A stretch of 64,000 nucleotides of DNA from CAIWHR01 sp963786625 (GCA_963786625.1 CAWAZS010000010.1:248001-312000), one strand, 5' to 3'. Shown: positions 1 through 10,258, counted from the first letter of the stretch. A program made the numbers and translations. The notes: generated from the sequence alone by a model not told the origin.

Positions 1-413
1 CCATCGCGCTGACCGCGATCGCGCCCTTCGCGCGCATCGCGCGGGCGCCGACGATCCTGGTCAAGGAGCGCGACTACATCGAGGCCTGCCGTGCGCTCGG
101 GTACTCCGATCTGCGCATCATGATCATCCACATCCTGCCCAACATCGTCGCCGAGATACTGGTCATGGGGTCGCTGTGGCTGGCCACCGCGATCCGCATC
201 GAGGCGTCGCTCAGCTTCATCGGGCTGGGCGTCAAGCCGCCGACGCCGACCTGGGGCGGCATGATCCGCGAAGGCTTCGAGAACATCCTCGACAGCGCGT
301 CGCTGTCGCTCTTTCCGAGCCTCGCCATCCTGCTCGTCGTCTTCTCGCTCAACATGCTCGGCGACGGGCTGCGCGACGCCATCGATCCGAAGCTGAGAGG
401 CGGGGAGCGATGA
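1..413 (+). CDS. Peptide-type ABC transporter permease (DppC/OppC family), C-terminal part
   Basis: Inner-membrane permease of a di/oligopeptide-type ABC importer. The gene starts upstream of the window; the frame is open from base 3, so only about 136 C-terminal residues are seen. Visible are the EAA-loop region that docks the ATPase (EACRALGYSDLRI), the following ILPNI segment, a hydrophobic helix, the block SFIGLGVKPPTPTWGGMI that is typical of DppC/OppC proteins, and a last membrane segment before the DPKLRG tail. The stop codon at 411-413 overlaps an ATG at 410 (ATGA), and the two cognate ATPase genes follow. Family assignment is firm; the substrate (peptide, opine or nickel-like) cannot be told from this fragment. 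Confidence 0.9.
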   Translation, partial: IALTAIAPFARIARAPTILVKERDYIEACRALGYSDLRIMIIHILPNIVAEILVMGSLWLATAIRIEASLSFIGLGVKPPTPTWGGMIREGFENILDSASLSLFPSLAILLVVFSLNMLGDGLRDAIDPKLRGGER

Positions 414-495
414 GCGCCGCCGGGCCGTCCCAAGGCGCGAATCACGCCCCCTCGGGGGGCAGCGCAGCGGCGTCAGCCGCAAGCGTGGGGGCGCA

Positions 496-1561
<1,066 letters not shown>

Positions 1562-1569
<8 letters not shown>

Positions 1570-2533
1570 CTCCGTCCTCACGGTCAACGGGCTGCGCAAG
1601 TTCTTCACGGTGAAGCGCGGCTTTCCGCGCGTGCGCACCGTCACCGTCCGCGCGCTCGACGGCATCTCGTTTCACGTGCGCGACGGCGAGGCCTTCGGCC
1701 TGGTCGGCGAATCCGGCTGCGGCAAGTCGACGGCCGGGCGCGCCGGCCTGCGCCTGATCGAGCCCGACGGCGGGGAGATCGTCTTCAAGGGCGAGAACGT
1801 GGTCACGGCGAGCAAGGCGCGCATGCGCGAGCTGCGCCGCAAGCTGCAGTTCATCTTCCAGGATCCCTACGCCTCGCTCAATCCGCGCCGGCGTATCGGC
1901 AAGGCGCTGATCGAGCCGATGCGCGTGCACGGCGTTGCCGGCCGGGCGGAATGCGAAGAGCGCGCGCGGGCGCTGCTGGCCGAGGTCGGTCTTCCCGACA
2001 ATGCGATGCTGCGCTTCCCGCACGAGTTCAGCGGCGGCCAGCGCCAGCGCATCGGCATCGCCCGCGCGCTCACGCTGGAGCCGGAGCTGCTGGTGGCCGA
2101 CGAGCCGGTCTCCGCCCTCGACGTGTCGATCCAGGCGCAGATACTGCTGCTGCTGCAGGGGCTGCAGGAGCGCCGCAAGCTCGCCTTCATCTTCATCTCG
2201 CACGACCTCGGCGTCGTCCGCTATTTCTGCCAGCGCATGGCCGTCATGTATCTCGGCCGCATCGTCGAGACCGGGCCGATCCCGGCGATCTTCCAGGAGC
2301 CGCTGCATCCCTACACCAGGATGCTGCGCGACGCCTCGCCCGTCCCCGATCCGAAGTACAAGGTGGTGACGCTGCGCATCGAGGGCGAGGTGCCGTCGGC
2401 CGTCAATCCGCCGTCGGGCTGTCACTTCCACCCGCGCTGTCCGCGCGTGATGCCGGTGTGCCGCGACGTCTATCCCGAATGGCGGCAGATCGACGGCGAG
2501 CGCGGCGTCGCCTGTCACCTGCACAACACCTGA
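1562..2533 (+). CDS. Peptide-type ABC transporter ATP-binding protein 2 (DppF/OppF family)
   Basis: Second ATPase of the same importer, 323 residues, expected to pair with the upstream ATPase under the permease dimer. Walker A is GESGCGKST (49-57). The Q-loop region FQDPYASLNPRRRI, the signature FSGGQRQRIGIARAL and Walker B LLVADEPVSALD all match OppF/DppF. The C-terminal GCHFHPRCP motif is the oligopeptide-transporter extension. The ATG at 1562 overlaps the end of the preceding gene, so translation is probably coupled. The operon continues into a short-chain dehydrogenase gene 11 bp downstream. Confidence 0.93.
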
Positions 2534-2544
2534 GCGCGGCCCCG

Positions 2545-3258
2545 ATGCTGTCGCCGCACGATCGTGTCGTCATGGTGTCGGGGGCCAATCGCGGGATCGG
2601 CCTCGCCGTGGCCCGCTGTCTGCACGCCAAGGGCTATCGCTTGAGCCTCGGCGGCCGCGACCTGGCGAAGCTCGACGCCGCGCTCGACGGTTTCGACAGA
2701 TCCCGCCTCATCACGGCCGCGTTCGATGCGCGCGACCGCGTGAGCTGCGAGGCCTGGGTCGAGCGCACGGCGAGCCACTACGGCCGCATCGACGGGCTCG
2801 TCAACAATGCCGGCATCGCGCTTGGCGTCGGCATCGAGGACGACGACGAGGAGGCGTACGACGCGATGTGGGAGGTCAACGTCAAGGGGCCGCTGCGCCT
2901 GATCCGCCTCGCGTTGCCGTATCTGAAGAAGTCGGGGAGCGGGCGCATCGTCAACGTCTCGTCGCTCTCCGGCAAGCGCGTGAAGAACGACAACGCCGGC
3001 TATGCGATGAGCAAATTCGCCGTCGTCGCCCTCACGCACGCGGTGCGCCGTCTCGGCTGGGAGCATGGGGTGCGCGCGACGGCCGTCTGCCCGAGCTTCG
3101 TCGCGACCGACATGACGGCGGAGGTCACCGCGCTGCCCCGCGAGCAGATGATCCAGCCGGCCGATCTCGCCGAGCTGGTGGCGACCGCCCTCGCGCTGCC
3201 GAACAACGCGGTGGTCGCCGAGCTCTTGGTCAACTGCCGGCTCGAGGACATGTTCTGA
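2545..3258 (+). CDS. Short-chain dehydrogenase/reductase (SDR)
   Basis: NAD(P)-dependent oxidoreductase of the classical SDR type, 237 residues. The Rossmann motif SGANRGIGLAVAR lies at the N-terminus, NNAG follows in the middle, and the catalytic Ser (VNVSSLSG) and Tyr-x3-Lys (YAMSK) are present. ATG 2545 gives a start just before the first beta strand (RVVMVSG); longer in-frame extensions would run back through the ATPase gene and are rejected. It sits between the ABC ATPases and flavoprotein genes in one co-directional run, which suggests it acts on the imported compound or its oxidised product; the substrate is unknown. Confidence 0.88.
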   Translation: MLSPHDRVVMVSGANRGIGLAVARCLHAKGYRLSLGGRDLAKLDAALDGFDRSRLITAAFDARDRVSCEAWVERTASHYGRIDGLVNNAGIALGVGIEDDDEEAYDAMWEVNVKGPLRLIRLALPYLKKSGSGRIVNVSSLSGKRVKNDNAGYAMSKFAVVALTHAVRRLGWEHGVRATAVCPSFVATDMTAEVTALPREQMIQPADLAELVATALALPNNAVVAELLVNCRLEDMF

Positions 3259-3264
3259 CATGAA

Positions 3265-3411
3265 GCACCCCCCAGGCTCACTTTGTGCGGCTACGCCGCA
3301 TCCCGCTTCGCGGGACCAGCCTTCGGCTGTCCTGCGGCCTGCGGCCTTGTGTTCGCCACCCCCCCGAGGGGGGCGCTCAGCGCCCTTCGGGCGGCCGGGC
3401 GGGCGCTGATC
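3265..3411. repeat. G+C-rich multi-hairpin intergenic element
   Basis: The gap between the SDR and ferredoxin-like genes holds a string of short palindromes (CGGCTACGCCG, CCCGCTTCGCGGG, GCCTTCGGC, CCCCCCGAGGGGGG, GGGCGCTCAGCGCCC). In one frame it could be read as Cys/Pro/Arg-rich peptide, but nothing suggests it is translated. Its CCCCCCGAGGGGGGCGCTCA edge is the inverse of the element edges at 410 and 28411. Confidence 0.75.
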
Positions 3412-3415
3412 GGGC

Positions 3416-3709
3416 ATGCGCCAGTTCCGCCGCGTCGCCGAGCTCGGTCGGCCGGTCGTCCGTTTCGCGATCGACGGCCGCGACTGCACGGCGCTGGCGG
3501 GAGACACGCTGCTGACGGCATTGCTCGTCAACGGGCGGCGCGTGCGCGCGGCCGAATTCGAGGATGGCGCGCGTGCGGGCTTCTGCCTGATGGGCGCCTG
3601 CCAGGACTGCTGGGTCAGCCTCGAGGACGGCACGCGGCTGCGCGCCTGCACGAGCTTCGTCGCCGAGGGCATGCGCATCGTCACGCAAAGGGACGCCGAC
3701 CATGGCTGA
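3416..3709 (+). CDS. (2Fe-2S)-binding small subunit, HcnA/OoxA-like
   Basis: A 97-residue ferredoxin-like protein with the plant-type cluster pattern C57-x4-C62-x2-C65-x12-C78. This is the size and pattern of the small subunit of HcnABC-type hydrogen cyanide synthases, opine oxidases and hydroxyproline dehydrogenases, where it passes electrons between two flavoproteins. The gene overlaps the next flavoprotein gene by 8 bp (ATG 3702), which supports a complex. Location should be cytoplasmic or on the inner face of the membrane. The exact oxidised substrate cannot be assigned. Confidence 0.85.
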   Translation: MRQFRRVAELGRPVVRFAIDGRDCTALAGDTLLTALLVNGRRVRAAEFEDGARAGFCLMGACQDCWVSLEDGTRLRACTSFVAEGMRIVTQRDADHG

Positions 3710-5066
3710 GCGGCCGCCGATCATCGTCGGCGCCGGCCCCGCCGGCATCCGCGCAGCCGCCACGCTCGCGGCGGCCGGGGTCGCTTCGATCGTCATCGAC
3801 GAGGCGCCGGCCAGCGGCGGCCAGATCTATCGCCGGCCTCCGGGCGGCTTCACGCGCGCGTATCGGGCGATCTACGGTTTCGAGGCGGCGAAGGCGCGCC
3901 GCGTGCACGACGCATTCGACAGCCTCGGCGCTGCCATCGACTACCGGCCGGGCACGCTCGTCTGGGATCTGCGGCAGGGTGCGCTGCACTGCCTCGCCGG
4001 CGGACGGACCGAACAGGTTCCCTATCGCGACCTGATCCTGGCGCCTGGCGCGCGCGACCGGATCATCCCCTTTCCGGGCTGGACGCTGCCCGGCGTCTAC
4101 ACGCTGGGCGGCGCACAGATCGCCTTGAAGCACCAGGGTTGCGCCGTCGGCGCACGCGTCGTCTTCATGGGCAGCGGACCGCTGCTCTATCTGGTCGCGT
4201 ACCAGTATGCGAAGGCGGGTGTCGAGGTCGCCGCGGTGCTCGACACCGCGCCGTTCGCCGCGAAGCGCCGGGCGTTGCCCGGCCTGCTGCGCAGCGGCGC
4301 GACGTTCGCGAAAGGCCTGTGGTACGTCGCGGTGCTGCGCGCCCGCGGCATCACCGTGGCGAATGGAATCCGACCGATTGCCGCCGAGGGGAAGGACGGC
4401 GCCGTCGCGTCGTTCGTCTATCGCGACGCGGCGGGTGCGCAACGCCGGCTCGCCTGCGACGCTGTCGCCTTCGGCTACGGCCTGAGCTCGGAGACCCAGC
4501 TCGCGGATCTGGCGGAGATACCGTTCGCGTGGGATCCCGTGCAGTTGCAGTACCTGCCGAAGCGCGACACCACCGGCCGCACGCCGGTGGCGGGTGTCTA
4601 TCTGGCGGGCGACGGCGCGGGCATCGCCGGCGCCGATGCGGCGGAGCTCGCCGGCGAGCGTGCGGCCCTCGCACTGCTCGAGGATCGCGGACACGCCGTC
4701 GACAAGTCGCGTTCGGCGGCGCTCGAGCGCGCGCTGACGAAGATCGCCGAGCTGCGCATTGCGCTCGATGCCGCATTCCCTTTTCCGACCGAGCTGGCCG
4801 CCGGAGTCGCCGACGAAACGATCGTCTGCCGCTGCGAGGGCGTTACCGCGGGCGAGCTGCGCCACGCCGCAACCGGGCTCGACGCCGGCGAGATCAATCG
4901 CGCCAAGGCCTTCAGCCGCTGCGGCATGGGGCGTTGCCAGGGACGCGTCTGCGGACCGGCCGCCGCGGTCGTGCTCGCCGCGGCGCTCGATACCTCGCCG
5001 GAACAGATCGGCCGGCTGCGCGGCCAGCCGCCGGTCAAGCCCATTCCGATGGCCGTGGTTGCATGA
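3702..5066 (+). CDS. FAD/NAD(P)-dependent oxidoreductase with C-terminal [2Fe-2S] domain, HcnB/OoxA-like
   Basis: Flavoprotein of 454 residues. The N-terminal dinucleotide-binding motif is VGAGPAGIRAA, and a second FAD motif (GVYLAGDGAGIAGADAAE) precedes the tail. The C-terminal Bfd-like cluster domain has C376-x-C378 and C407-x4-C412. This layout matches HcnB and the alpha subunits of opine oxidase and D-hydroxyproline dehydrogenase. It overlaps the ferredoxin-like gene upstream and is followed, after a palindromic element, by a DadA-type flavoprotein, so the three probably form one membrane-linked dehydrogenase. With a peptide-type importer upstream, an amino-acid- or opine-like substrate is the best inference. 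Confidence 0.88.
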   Translation: MAERPPIIVGAGPAGIRAAATLAAAGVASIVIDEAPASGGQIYRRPPGGFTRAYRAIYGFEAAKARRVHDAFDSLGAAIDYRPGTLVWDLRQGALHCLAGGRTEQVPYRDLILAPGARDRIIPFPGWTLPGVYTLGGAQIALKHQGCAVGARVVFMGSGPLLYLVAYQYAKAGVEVAAVLDTAPFAAKRRALPGLLRSGATFAKGLWYVAVLRARGITVANGIRPIAAEGKDGAVASFVYRDAAGAQRRLACDAVAFGYGLSSETQLADLAEIPFAWDPVQLQYLPKRDTTGRTPVAGVYLAGDGAGIAGADAAELAGERAALALLEDRGHAVDKSRSAALERALTKIAELRIALDAAFPFPTELAAGVADETIVCRCEGVTAGELRHAATGLDAGEINRAKAFSRCGMGRCQGRVCGPAAAVVLAAALDTSPEQIGRLRGQPPVKPIPMAVVA

Positions 5067-5116
5067 GACTTCCTATGTCGACCGTCACAACCGGAGCATG
5101 GCGATGCGCCGCGGTT

Positions 5117-5182
5117 GTGGGTCCGGCTTCAGCCGGACGGCGCAACGCCCGCGAGCGGAAGCCGCCTGAAGGCGGCCCCACG
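5117..5182. repeat. REP-like palindromic element (GTGGG...CCCAC type)
   Basis: Bounded by GTGGGTCCGGCTTCAGCCGGA at the left and CCGCCTGAAGGCGGCCCCAC at the right. Each end carries its own hairpin (TCCGGCTTCAGCCGGA; GCCGCCTGAAGGCGGC). Related copies lie at 10344-10394, 10414-10464 and 18534-18584. This one separates the two flavoprotein genes. Confidence 0.85.
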
Positions 5183-5225
5183 TCGGTCCGGGACGAACGA
5201 GTGCCGCTGCGCCAACGGTGCGCCA

Positions 5226-6341
5226 ATGAGTGAGCGCCTCGTCGCCGACGTCGTGATCGTCGGCGGCGGCACCGCCGGCTGCTCGACGGCGCTGCACCTG
5301 CGCTGGCGCGGCGTGCCGGTCGTGCTGCTCGAGCGCGGGCTGTGCGGCGGCCAGGCGAGCGGCGTCAATTACGGCGGCGTGCGCCAGCAGGGCCGCGCGC
5401 TCGCCGAATTGCCGCTGGCGCGCCGCTCGCGCCCGATGTGGGACCGGCTCCCCGAGATCGTCGGCAGCGATTGCGAGTTCACCGCGAGCGGCCACGTGAA
5501 GCTCGCGCGCTCGGAGGCCGACATGGCGGAGCTCGAGGCCTATCGCGAGTCGGTCCGCCCGTACGGGCTCGAGCTCGAGCTCATGGATCGCGAGGAGCTG
5601 CGCAAGCGCTATCCGTGGATCGGCGATGCCGCGCTCGGCGGATCCCTCTGCGCGGAGGACGGACAGGCGAATCCGCGGCTCGTCGCGCCTGCCTTCGCTC
5701 GCGCGGCGCGGGCCGCCGGCGCCGACATCCGCGAGCACGCGCCGGTGACGACGATCGAGCACGATGGCGCGCGATTTCACGTGCGCACGCAAAGCGGCAT
5801 CGAGGTCAGCGCCGCGACGCTGGTGAACGTCGCCGGCGCCTGGGGGCACGAGATCGCGGCGCAATTCGGCGAGCGCGTGCCGGAGGACGTGACCGCGCCG
5901 AACATGTGCGTGACCGAGCCGCTGCCCTATTTCATGGTGCCGAACTTCGGCGTCTGCGGCGGCGGGTTCTATGTCCGGCAGATCAAGCGCGGCAACGTCA
6001 TCTTCGGCGGCGGGCGCGGTGTCGCCGACCGCGAGCGGCTGCGCGCCTATCCGATCGCCACGAGCAGCCTCGACTCGGCGCGACAGACGATCGCGCTGGT
6101 GCCGCGCCTGCGCCATGCGCAGATCATCCGCACCTGGACCGGCATCGAGGGCACGCTGCCCGACGACATCCCGGTGATCGGCCCGAGCCGGACGACGCCC
6201 GGCCTCTTCCACGCGTTCGGCTTTTCCGGCCACGGCTTCCAGCTCGGCCCGGTGATGGGCGCCGTGCTCACCGAGCTGATCCTCGACGGATCGACGCCGA
6301 CGCCGATCGCGGCGTTCGACATCGGCCGGTTCGCGTCCTAG
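5226..6341 (+). CDS. FAD-dependent oxidoreductase (DAO/DadA-type), HcnC/OoxB-like
   Basis: A 371-residue flavoprotein of the D-amino-acid oxidase/sarcosine oxidase fold. The FAD motif is VIVGGGTAGCSTALHL at the N-terminus and the C-terminal FAD-contacting block is FHAFGFSGHGFQLGP. ATG 5226 is chosen because it opens directly into MSERLVADVVIVGGG; upstream in-frame sequence is palindromic repeat. Together with the two preceding genes it makes a three-subunit set like HcnABC or opine/hydroxyproline dehydrogenases, in which this subunit oxidises the substrate. Hydrogen cyanide synthesis itself is not supported by context, since peptide uptake genes head the operon. Confidence 0.87.
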   Translation: MSERLVADVVIVGGGTAGCSTALHLRWRGVPVVLLERGLCGGQASGVNYGGVRQQGRALAELPLARRSRPMWDRLPEIVGSDCEFTASGHVKLARSEADMAELEAYRESVRPYGLELELMDREELRKRYPWIGDAALGGSLCAEDGQANPRLVAPAFARAARAAGADIREHAPVTTIEHDGARFHVRTQSGIEVSAATLVNVAGAWGHEIAAQFGERVPEDVTAPNMCVTEPLPYFMVPNFGVCGGGFYVRQIKRGNVIFGGGRGVADRERLRAYPIATSSLDSARQTIALVPRLRHAQIIRTWTGIEGTLPDDIPVIGPSRTTPGLFHAFGFSGHGFQLGPVMGAVLTELILDGSTPTPIAAFDIGRFAS

Positions 6342-6656
6342 AAGCGAGCAACTTCGCGCTTTGAACTGTGGCAGACCGGGGCCAAGCTCAATGACCTGCG
6401 TCAACTGCTCAGCATGGCGGTCACCGAGGTGCTCGCCAAACGCCTGCATGCCAGCGGGGACTGCTCCGATACGTCCTTCAAAGTGCTCGAGCTTGCGCTG
6501 GCGCAGGCATCGTTGCTTGTGTTCCTGAGCGTTTCCCTGTCCCTGGCCATGATGTTGCGGCGACGACCAGTACCGGCACAGGAAGCGCGCGGCGAGCAGC
6601 AGTGACCACACGATGGCCGAGGCTCGGCGCAATGCACGACGATCTTCAGCGCGCGG
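6342..6656. other. Stretch with no confident gene
   Basis: About 315 bp after the flavoprotein operon. A plus-strand frame is open from just behind the 6341 stop to 6605 and could encode a short peptide with one hydrophobic segment (ATG 6414, 63 residues), but it has no ribosome site or family I recognise. The antisense frame is no better. It may be a decayed gene end. Confidence 0.4.
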
Positions 6657-7142
6657 CTAACGCACTGGCCGCAGCTTCTCGCCGCGTTCCGGAGGCGGCG
6701 TTCGCCGCGGCACCTCCAGGGGTTCTGGCGGGGGCCCGCAAAACCTGTTCAGAACCGCGTCGCTGGCTTCGTAATTCGGCACGGGCGTCGGATCGTATAC
6801 CACGTGCTTGACGACGTCCCCGTTGAGGTCCATCGAAATACTCTCCACCACGACGTTGTATCGCGGCCAGCAACTAAAGTGGTAGTTGATCACCTGGGTA
6901 CTTGCATAGCAGGCGCGAGGAGGACTGCAATCGACGGAAATCGCGTACGAATACGGGACCCAGACCGCGATGGCTCCCGCAAACCGCGTCGATTGTGAGA
7001 ATTTGTTCGTCTCGATGACGACTCCGTCGGCCGAAGTCAAAGACAAGACCTCGGCGCCAGGCTCCTCGGCGGCCATAGCCACGAGCGCGGCGCATGCCAT
7101 TCGCGAGATCGTCAGAGGGCGATTGGTGCGTGGTGAGGGCAT
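6657..7142 (-). CDS. Small secreted hypothetical protein, surface-adhesin-E-like
   Basis: Likely an exported protein of 161 residues. The ATG at 7142 gives a basic n-region (RTNR, SR) and a short hydrophobic stretch (MACAALVAMA), which is compatible with a signal peptide. The mature part has a beta-rich pattern with conserved Cys (SVDCSPPRACYA) and ends VLNRFCG before a Pro/Arg-rich tail. That spacing recalls small betaproteobacterial proteins annotated as surface-adhesin protein E-like, but the match is from memory and weak. A longer frame to 7364 has no signal sequence and looks non-coding at its start. Function unknown. Confidence 0.5.
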   Translation of the reverse strand: MPSPRTNRPLTISRMACAALVAMAAEEPGAEVLSLTSADGVVIETNKFSQSTRFAGAIAVWVPYSYAISVDCSPPRACYASTQVINYHFSCWPRYNVVVESISMDLNGDVVKHVVYDPTPVPNYEASDAVLNRFCGPPPEPLEVPRRTPPPERGEKLRPVR

Positions 7143-7388
7143 CGGGGCCCTTTGCGCTGCACGCGGGTGCGTGCATTCGGCATTGAACGCCGATCGGGGC
7201 GCATAGGCAATTCCCGGCGCAAAGGACTCGCCGGCGCTCGGGGATGTGGCGAGCGATTGCGACACTCGGAACGAGCAGACCGACGTTCGGCCCAGCTGTC
7301 CGGCTCGCCGTAAAGCTCGATCCGAGCGGACCGTGCCGGTCAGATCTGATTTCGGGCAGGACAACTTCTGCGGCCGACCGACGCTCCG

Positions 7389-8717
7389 CTAGTATCGGAG
7401 CAATTGCGCTAACGCCAGAACGCTCTTTGCTCCCGGCAGATCGAGTATGGCGGCGCGCAACTTCCGGCTGCGCTCATCGCTGATCAGATCCCGGGTGAGC
7501 AGTTCGAACTTCGCTTCCAGCTCCGCATCGGAAAGCGGATTCTCCGGATTTCCGCGCGGATACTCGACGGTCGTAGCGTAGTCGCCGCCACGCGCGCGGA
7601 TCGTCACCCGCGCCATCGTCTTCGCCGGAAACTGCCGGTCGAGCGCTTCGTCGACGGCGACCTCGACCTTGCGCGCGAGCGCGAGGACGGCCGGATCGCG
7701 GATGTGGGCATCGCTGACCTCGGCGGGACTGATGCGGTCGTACAGCAGGGCGACCGCCAGCGCGAACTGGATGCTGAACTGCGCGGCGATCGTGTTGCTC
7801 GGCGTGTCATTCGCGAGCCGCGTCACCTCCCAGAACGTGTCGACGCGGATCGATTCGATCTCCTCGACGCGCAGGTCGTGGCGGTGCTTCAATTCCAGCA
7901 CCGCGTCCACCGAAGCGTGCGCCCAGCGGCAGACCGCATACGGCTTGAAGTACGTGTCGAGGATCGCGTAACGGCCCGGCTCGCCCAGCCCGGCAACCAG
8001 GGCCGAGGTGTCCCAGCGGCCGGAGTAGTCGAGGAAATCGGCCGGTCCCACGAAATCGTCCCGAGCCAGCAGCGCGGCGGCCACGCCCGTCATCCCGCTC
8101 CACGCGATCGTCTCCTTCACCATCGCGTGATTCGCCTGCAATCCCCCGGGCGGAAATGCTCCGTGCGAGCCGGCGGTGCCCAGCGCCGACTGCAGCGTGG
8201 CCGCGTCGAAGCCGAGCAGCTTGCCGGCGGCGACCGTTGCGCCGAAGACGCCCCAGATGCCGGTCGAGTACATCCTGTCCTTGTACCAGGGAACGCGCGC
8301 GGCACTCGCCCGCACGGCGACCTCGTAACCGGCGATGAGCGCGGCGAGAAACTCCTTTCCGCTCGCGCCCGTCTGCTCGGCGATCGCGAGCGCCGCCGGG
8401 ATGACGCTCGCGCCGGGATGGCCCATCGCCATCCGGTTGCCGTCGTCCATGTCCAGCGCGCTCGCATGAGTGCCGTTGATCCAGGTCGCGCCCGCGACCG
8501 ACAGGGTCTTCGTGGAGCCGATGACGGTCGCATGGCCCGCGGCGAACTGCGCGTGCGCGAAGCGCGCGCTGATCGCCGCCATGGGCGTGCGCGTTCCCGC
8601 GATGGCCACGCCGATCAGGTCCAGCACGCAGCGCGCGGCGTGCTGCAGCGTCGGCGCGGGCAATGCATCCGGATCGAGATCGCGGACGAAGGCGACGAGC
8701 CTGGCGGTGGCCGACAT
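7389..8717 (-). CDS. MmgE/PrpD family protein
   Basis: A 442-residue protein of the MmgE/PrpD (2-methylcitrate dehydratase/cis-aconitate decarboxylase-like) fold. Recognisable blocks are GTHASALDMDDGNRMAMGHP, where DMDD and GHPG are near-invariant in the family, the YKDRMYSTG segment, and KPYAVCRWAHASVDA near residue 275. ATG 8717 begins MSATARLVAFVRDL, typical for the family. It follows the MatB-like gene by 41 bp on the same strand, so the two are probably co-transcribed. Many family members act on small di/tricarboxylates; the actual substrate here is unknown. Confidence 0.88.
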   Translation of the reverse strand: MSATARLVAFVRDLDPDALPAPTLQHAARCVLDLIGVAIAGTRTPMAAISARFAHAQFAAGHATVIGSTKTLSVAGATWINGTHASALDMDDGNRMAMGHPGASVIPAALAIAEQTGASGKEFLAALIAGYEVAVRASAARVPWYKDRMYSTGIWGVFGATVAAGKLLGFDAATLQSALGTAGSHGAFPPGGLQANHAMVKETIAWSGMTGVAAALLARDDFVGPADFLDYSGRWDTSALVAGLGEPGRYAILDTYFKPYAVCRWAHASVDAVLELKHRHDLRVEEIESIRVDTFWEVTRLANDTPSNTIAAQFSIQFALAVALLYDRISPAEVSDAHIRDPAVLALARKVEVAVDEALDRQFPAKTMARVTIRARGGDYATTVEYPRGNPENPLSDAELEAKFELLTRDLISDERSRKLRAAILDLPGAKSVLALAQLLRY

Positions 8718-8758
8718 CGTGCTGCTGGGCGAATTCACTTCGACGCGGGCCGCGGCCG

Positions 8759-10258
8759 CTAAGGCGCGGATCCGAACTGCTCGCGCAGCAGGTTCTTCTG
8801 GACCTTGCCCATCGCGTTGCGCGGCAGGTCGGCGACGAAATGCACGCGCTTGGGCACCTTGAAGCCGGCGATCTCGCCTTTGAGCGCCGCGATCACCTCG
8901 CTCTCGGTGAGCGCGTGGCCCGCGCTCGGCACGACGACCGCGGCGACCGCCTCGCCGAAGTCGGCGTCGGGCACGCCGATCACCGCCGATTCGACGACGC
9001 CCGGCAGCGCGTCGATGCGCTCCTCGATCTCCTTCGGGTAGACGTTGAGGCCGCCGGTGATGATCAGGTCCTTGGCGCGGCCGACGATGCGCAGGTAGCC
9101 GTTGGTGAGCAGCATGCCCATGTCGCCGGTGCGGAAGTAGCCGTCGGCGGTGAATTCCTCGCGCGTCTTGTCGGGCATCCGCCAGTAGCCGGCGAAGACG
9201 TTCGGGCCCTTGACCTCGATCGCGCCGACCTCGGTGGCAGCGCAGGGCCGGCCCGTCTCGTCGACGACGCGGATCGACACGCCCGGCAGCGGCGGACCGA
9301 CGGTGCCGGCGATGCGCTCGCCCGCGAGGGGGTTCGACGTGTTCATGCCGGTCTCCGACATGCCGTAGCGCTCGAGAATCGTGAACCCCGTGCGCGCGCG
9401 GAACTGCTCGAAGGTCTCGGGGAGGAGCGGCGCCGAGCCCGAGACGAAGAGCCGCATCGAAGCGCAGTCCGCGGCGCCGAACTCGGGCAGCGCGAGGAGC
9501 CGGGTGTAGAACGTCGGCACGCCCATCATGACCGTCGCGCGCGGCAGCAGCGCGCGCACCTCGCCGGCGTCGAACTTGGCGAGCCACAGCATGCGCGAGC
9601 CGGAGAGCAGCGCGCAATGGCAGGCGACGAAGAGCCCGTGCACGTGATAGATCGGCAGCGCATGGAGCAGGACGTCGCCGCGGGTGAAGCCCCAGCAATC
9701 GGTGAGCGCTAAGGCGTTGCTGCCCAGGTTGCGATGGGTCAGCATCGCCCCTTTCGGGCGGCCGGTGGTCCCCGACGTGTAGAGGATCGCCGCCAGGTCG
9801 TCGGGCTGCGAGACCACGGTGTCGAATTCCTCGGGCTCGCCGTCGGCGCGATCGAGCAGGGTGCCCGTCCCCGCGGCGAGGGTCAGCACCTTGGCCTCCC
9901 GCCGCAGCGCCGCGATCCGCTCTTCGGCGTCCGGCTGACAGACGACGACGGCGGGCTCCGCGTCGCCGAACAGGTAGCCGAGCTCGCCCTTCTGGTAGCC
10001 GGTGTTGAGCGGCAGGAACACGAGCCCGGCGCGCAGCGATGCGAGATAAAGCGCGAGGGCCTCCCAGCACTTGTCGACCTGGACCGCGACGCGGTCGCCG
10101 CGGCGGCAACCCGCGGCGACGAGCGCGTGCGCGATGCGCGCCGAGGCGGCATCGAGATCCTCGTAATGGATGACCGACCCGTCCGGGATCAGCAGGCAGG
10201 GCTGCTCCGCGCTGTCGGGAAAATGGGAGCGCAGCAGCGCGTAGAGGTTGGCGTTCAT
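8759..10258 (-). CDS. matB: Malonyl-CoA synthetase (MatB-like, AMP-forming)
   Basis: Cytoplasmic adenylate-forming enzyme that would convert malonate (or methylmalonate) plus CoA and ATP to the CoA thioester. The 499-residue product carries the phosphate-binding loop YTSGTTGRPKG (160-170), the block RYGMSETGMNTSNP and the linker/hinge region GRAKDLIITGGLNVYPKEIE, followed by the catalytic-Lys region DLPRNAMGKVQK. The NMNTSNP-like motif and overall similarity recalled from Rhodopseudomonas/Rhizobium MatB favour malonate over acetate or long-chain acids. It heads a two-gene minus-strand unit with an MmgE/PrpD gene. Palindromic repeats lie just upstream of its start. Confidence 0.85.
   Translation of the reverse strand: MNANLYALLRSHFPDSAEQPCLLIPDGSVIHYEDLDAASARIAHALVAAGCRRGDRVAVQVDKCWEALALYLASLRAGLVFLPLNTGYQKGELGYLFGDAEPAVVVCQPDAEERIAALRREAKVLTLAAGTGTLLDRADGEPEEFDTVVSQPDDLAAILYTSGTTGRPKGAMLTHRNLGSNALALTDCWGFTRGDVLLHALPIYHVHGLFVACHCALLSGSRMLWLAKFDAGEVRALLPRATVMMGVPTFYTRLLALPEFGAADCASMRLFVSGSAPLLPETFEQFRARTGFTILERYGMSETGMNTSNPLAGERIAGTVGPPLPGVSIRVVDETGRPCAATEVGAIEVKGPNVFAGYWRMPDKTREEFTADGYFRTGDMGMLLTNGYLRIVGRAKDLIITGGLNVYPKEIEERIDALPGVVESAVIGVPDADFGEAVAAVVVPSAGHALTESEVIAALKGEIAGFKVPKRVHFVADLPRNAMGKVQKNLLREQFGSAP

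Noticed and set aside
3265..3411. Cys/Pro-rich peptide encoded in the intergenic palindromes
   Set aside because: The reading frame follows from the repeat sequence; there is no ribosome site, and the region is a series of hairpins.
6414..6605. 63-residue membrane peptide gene
   Set aside because: No ribosome site, no family, and the frame is simply open from the preceding stop codon; evidence is too weak for a gene call.
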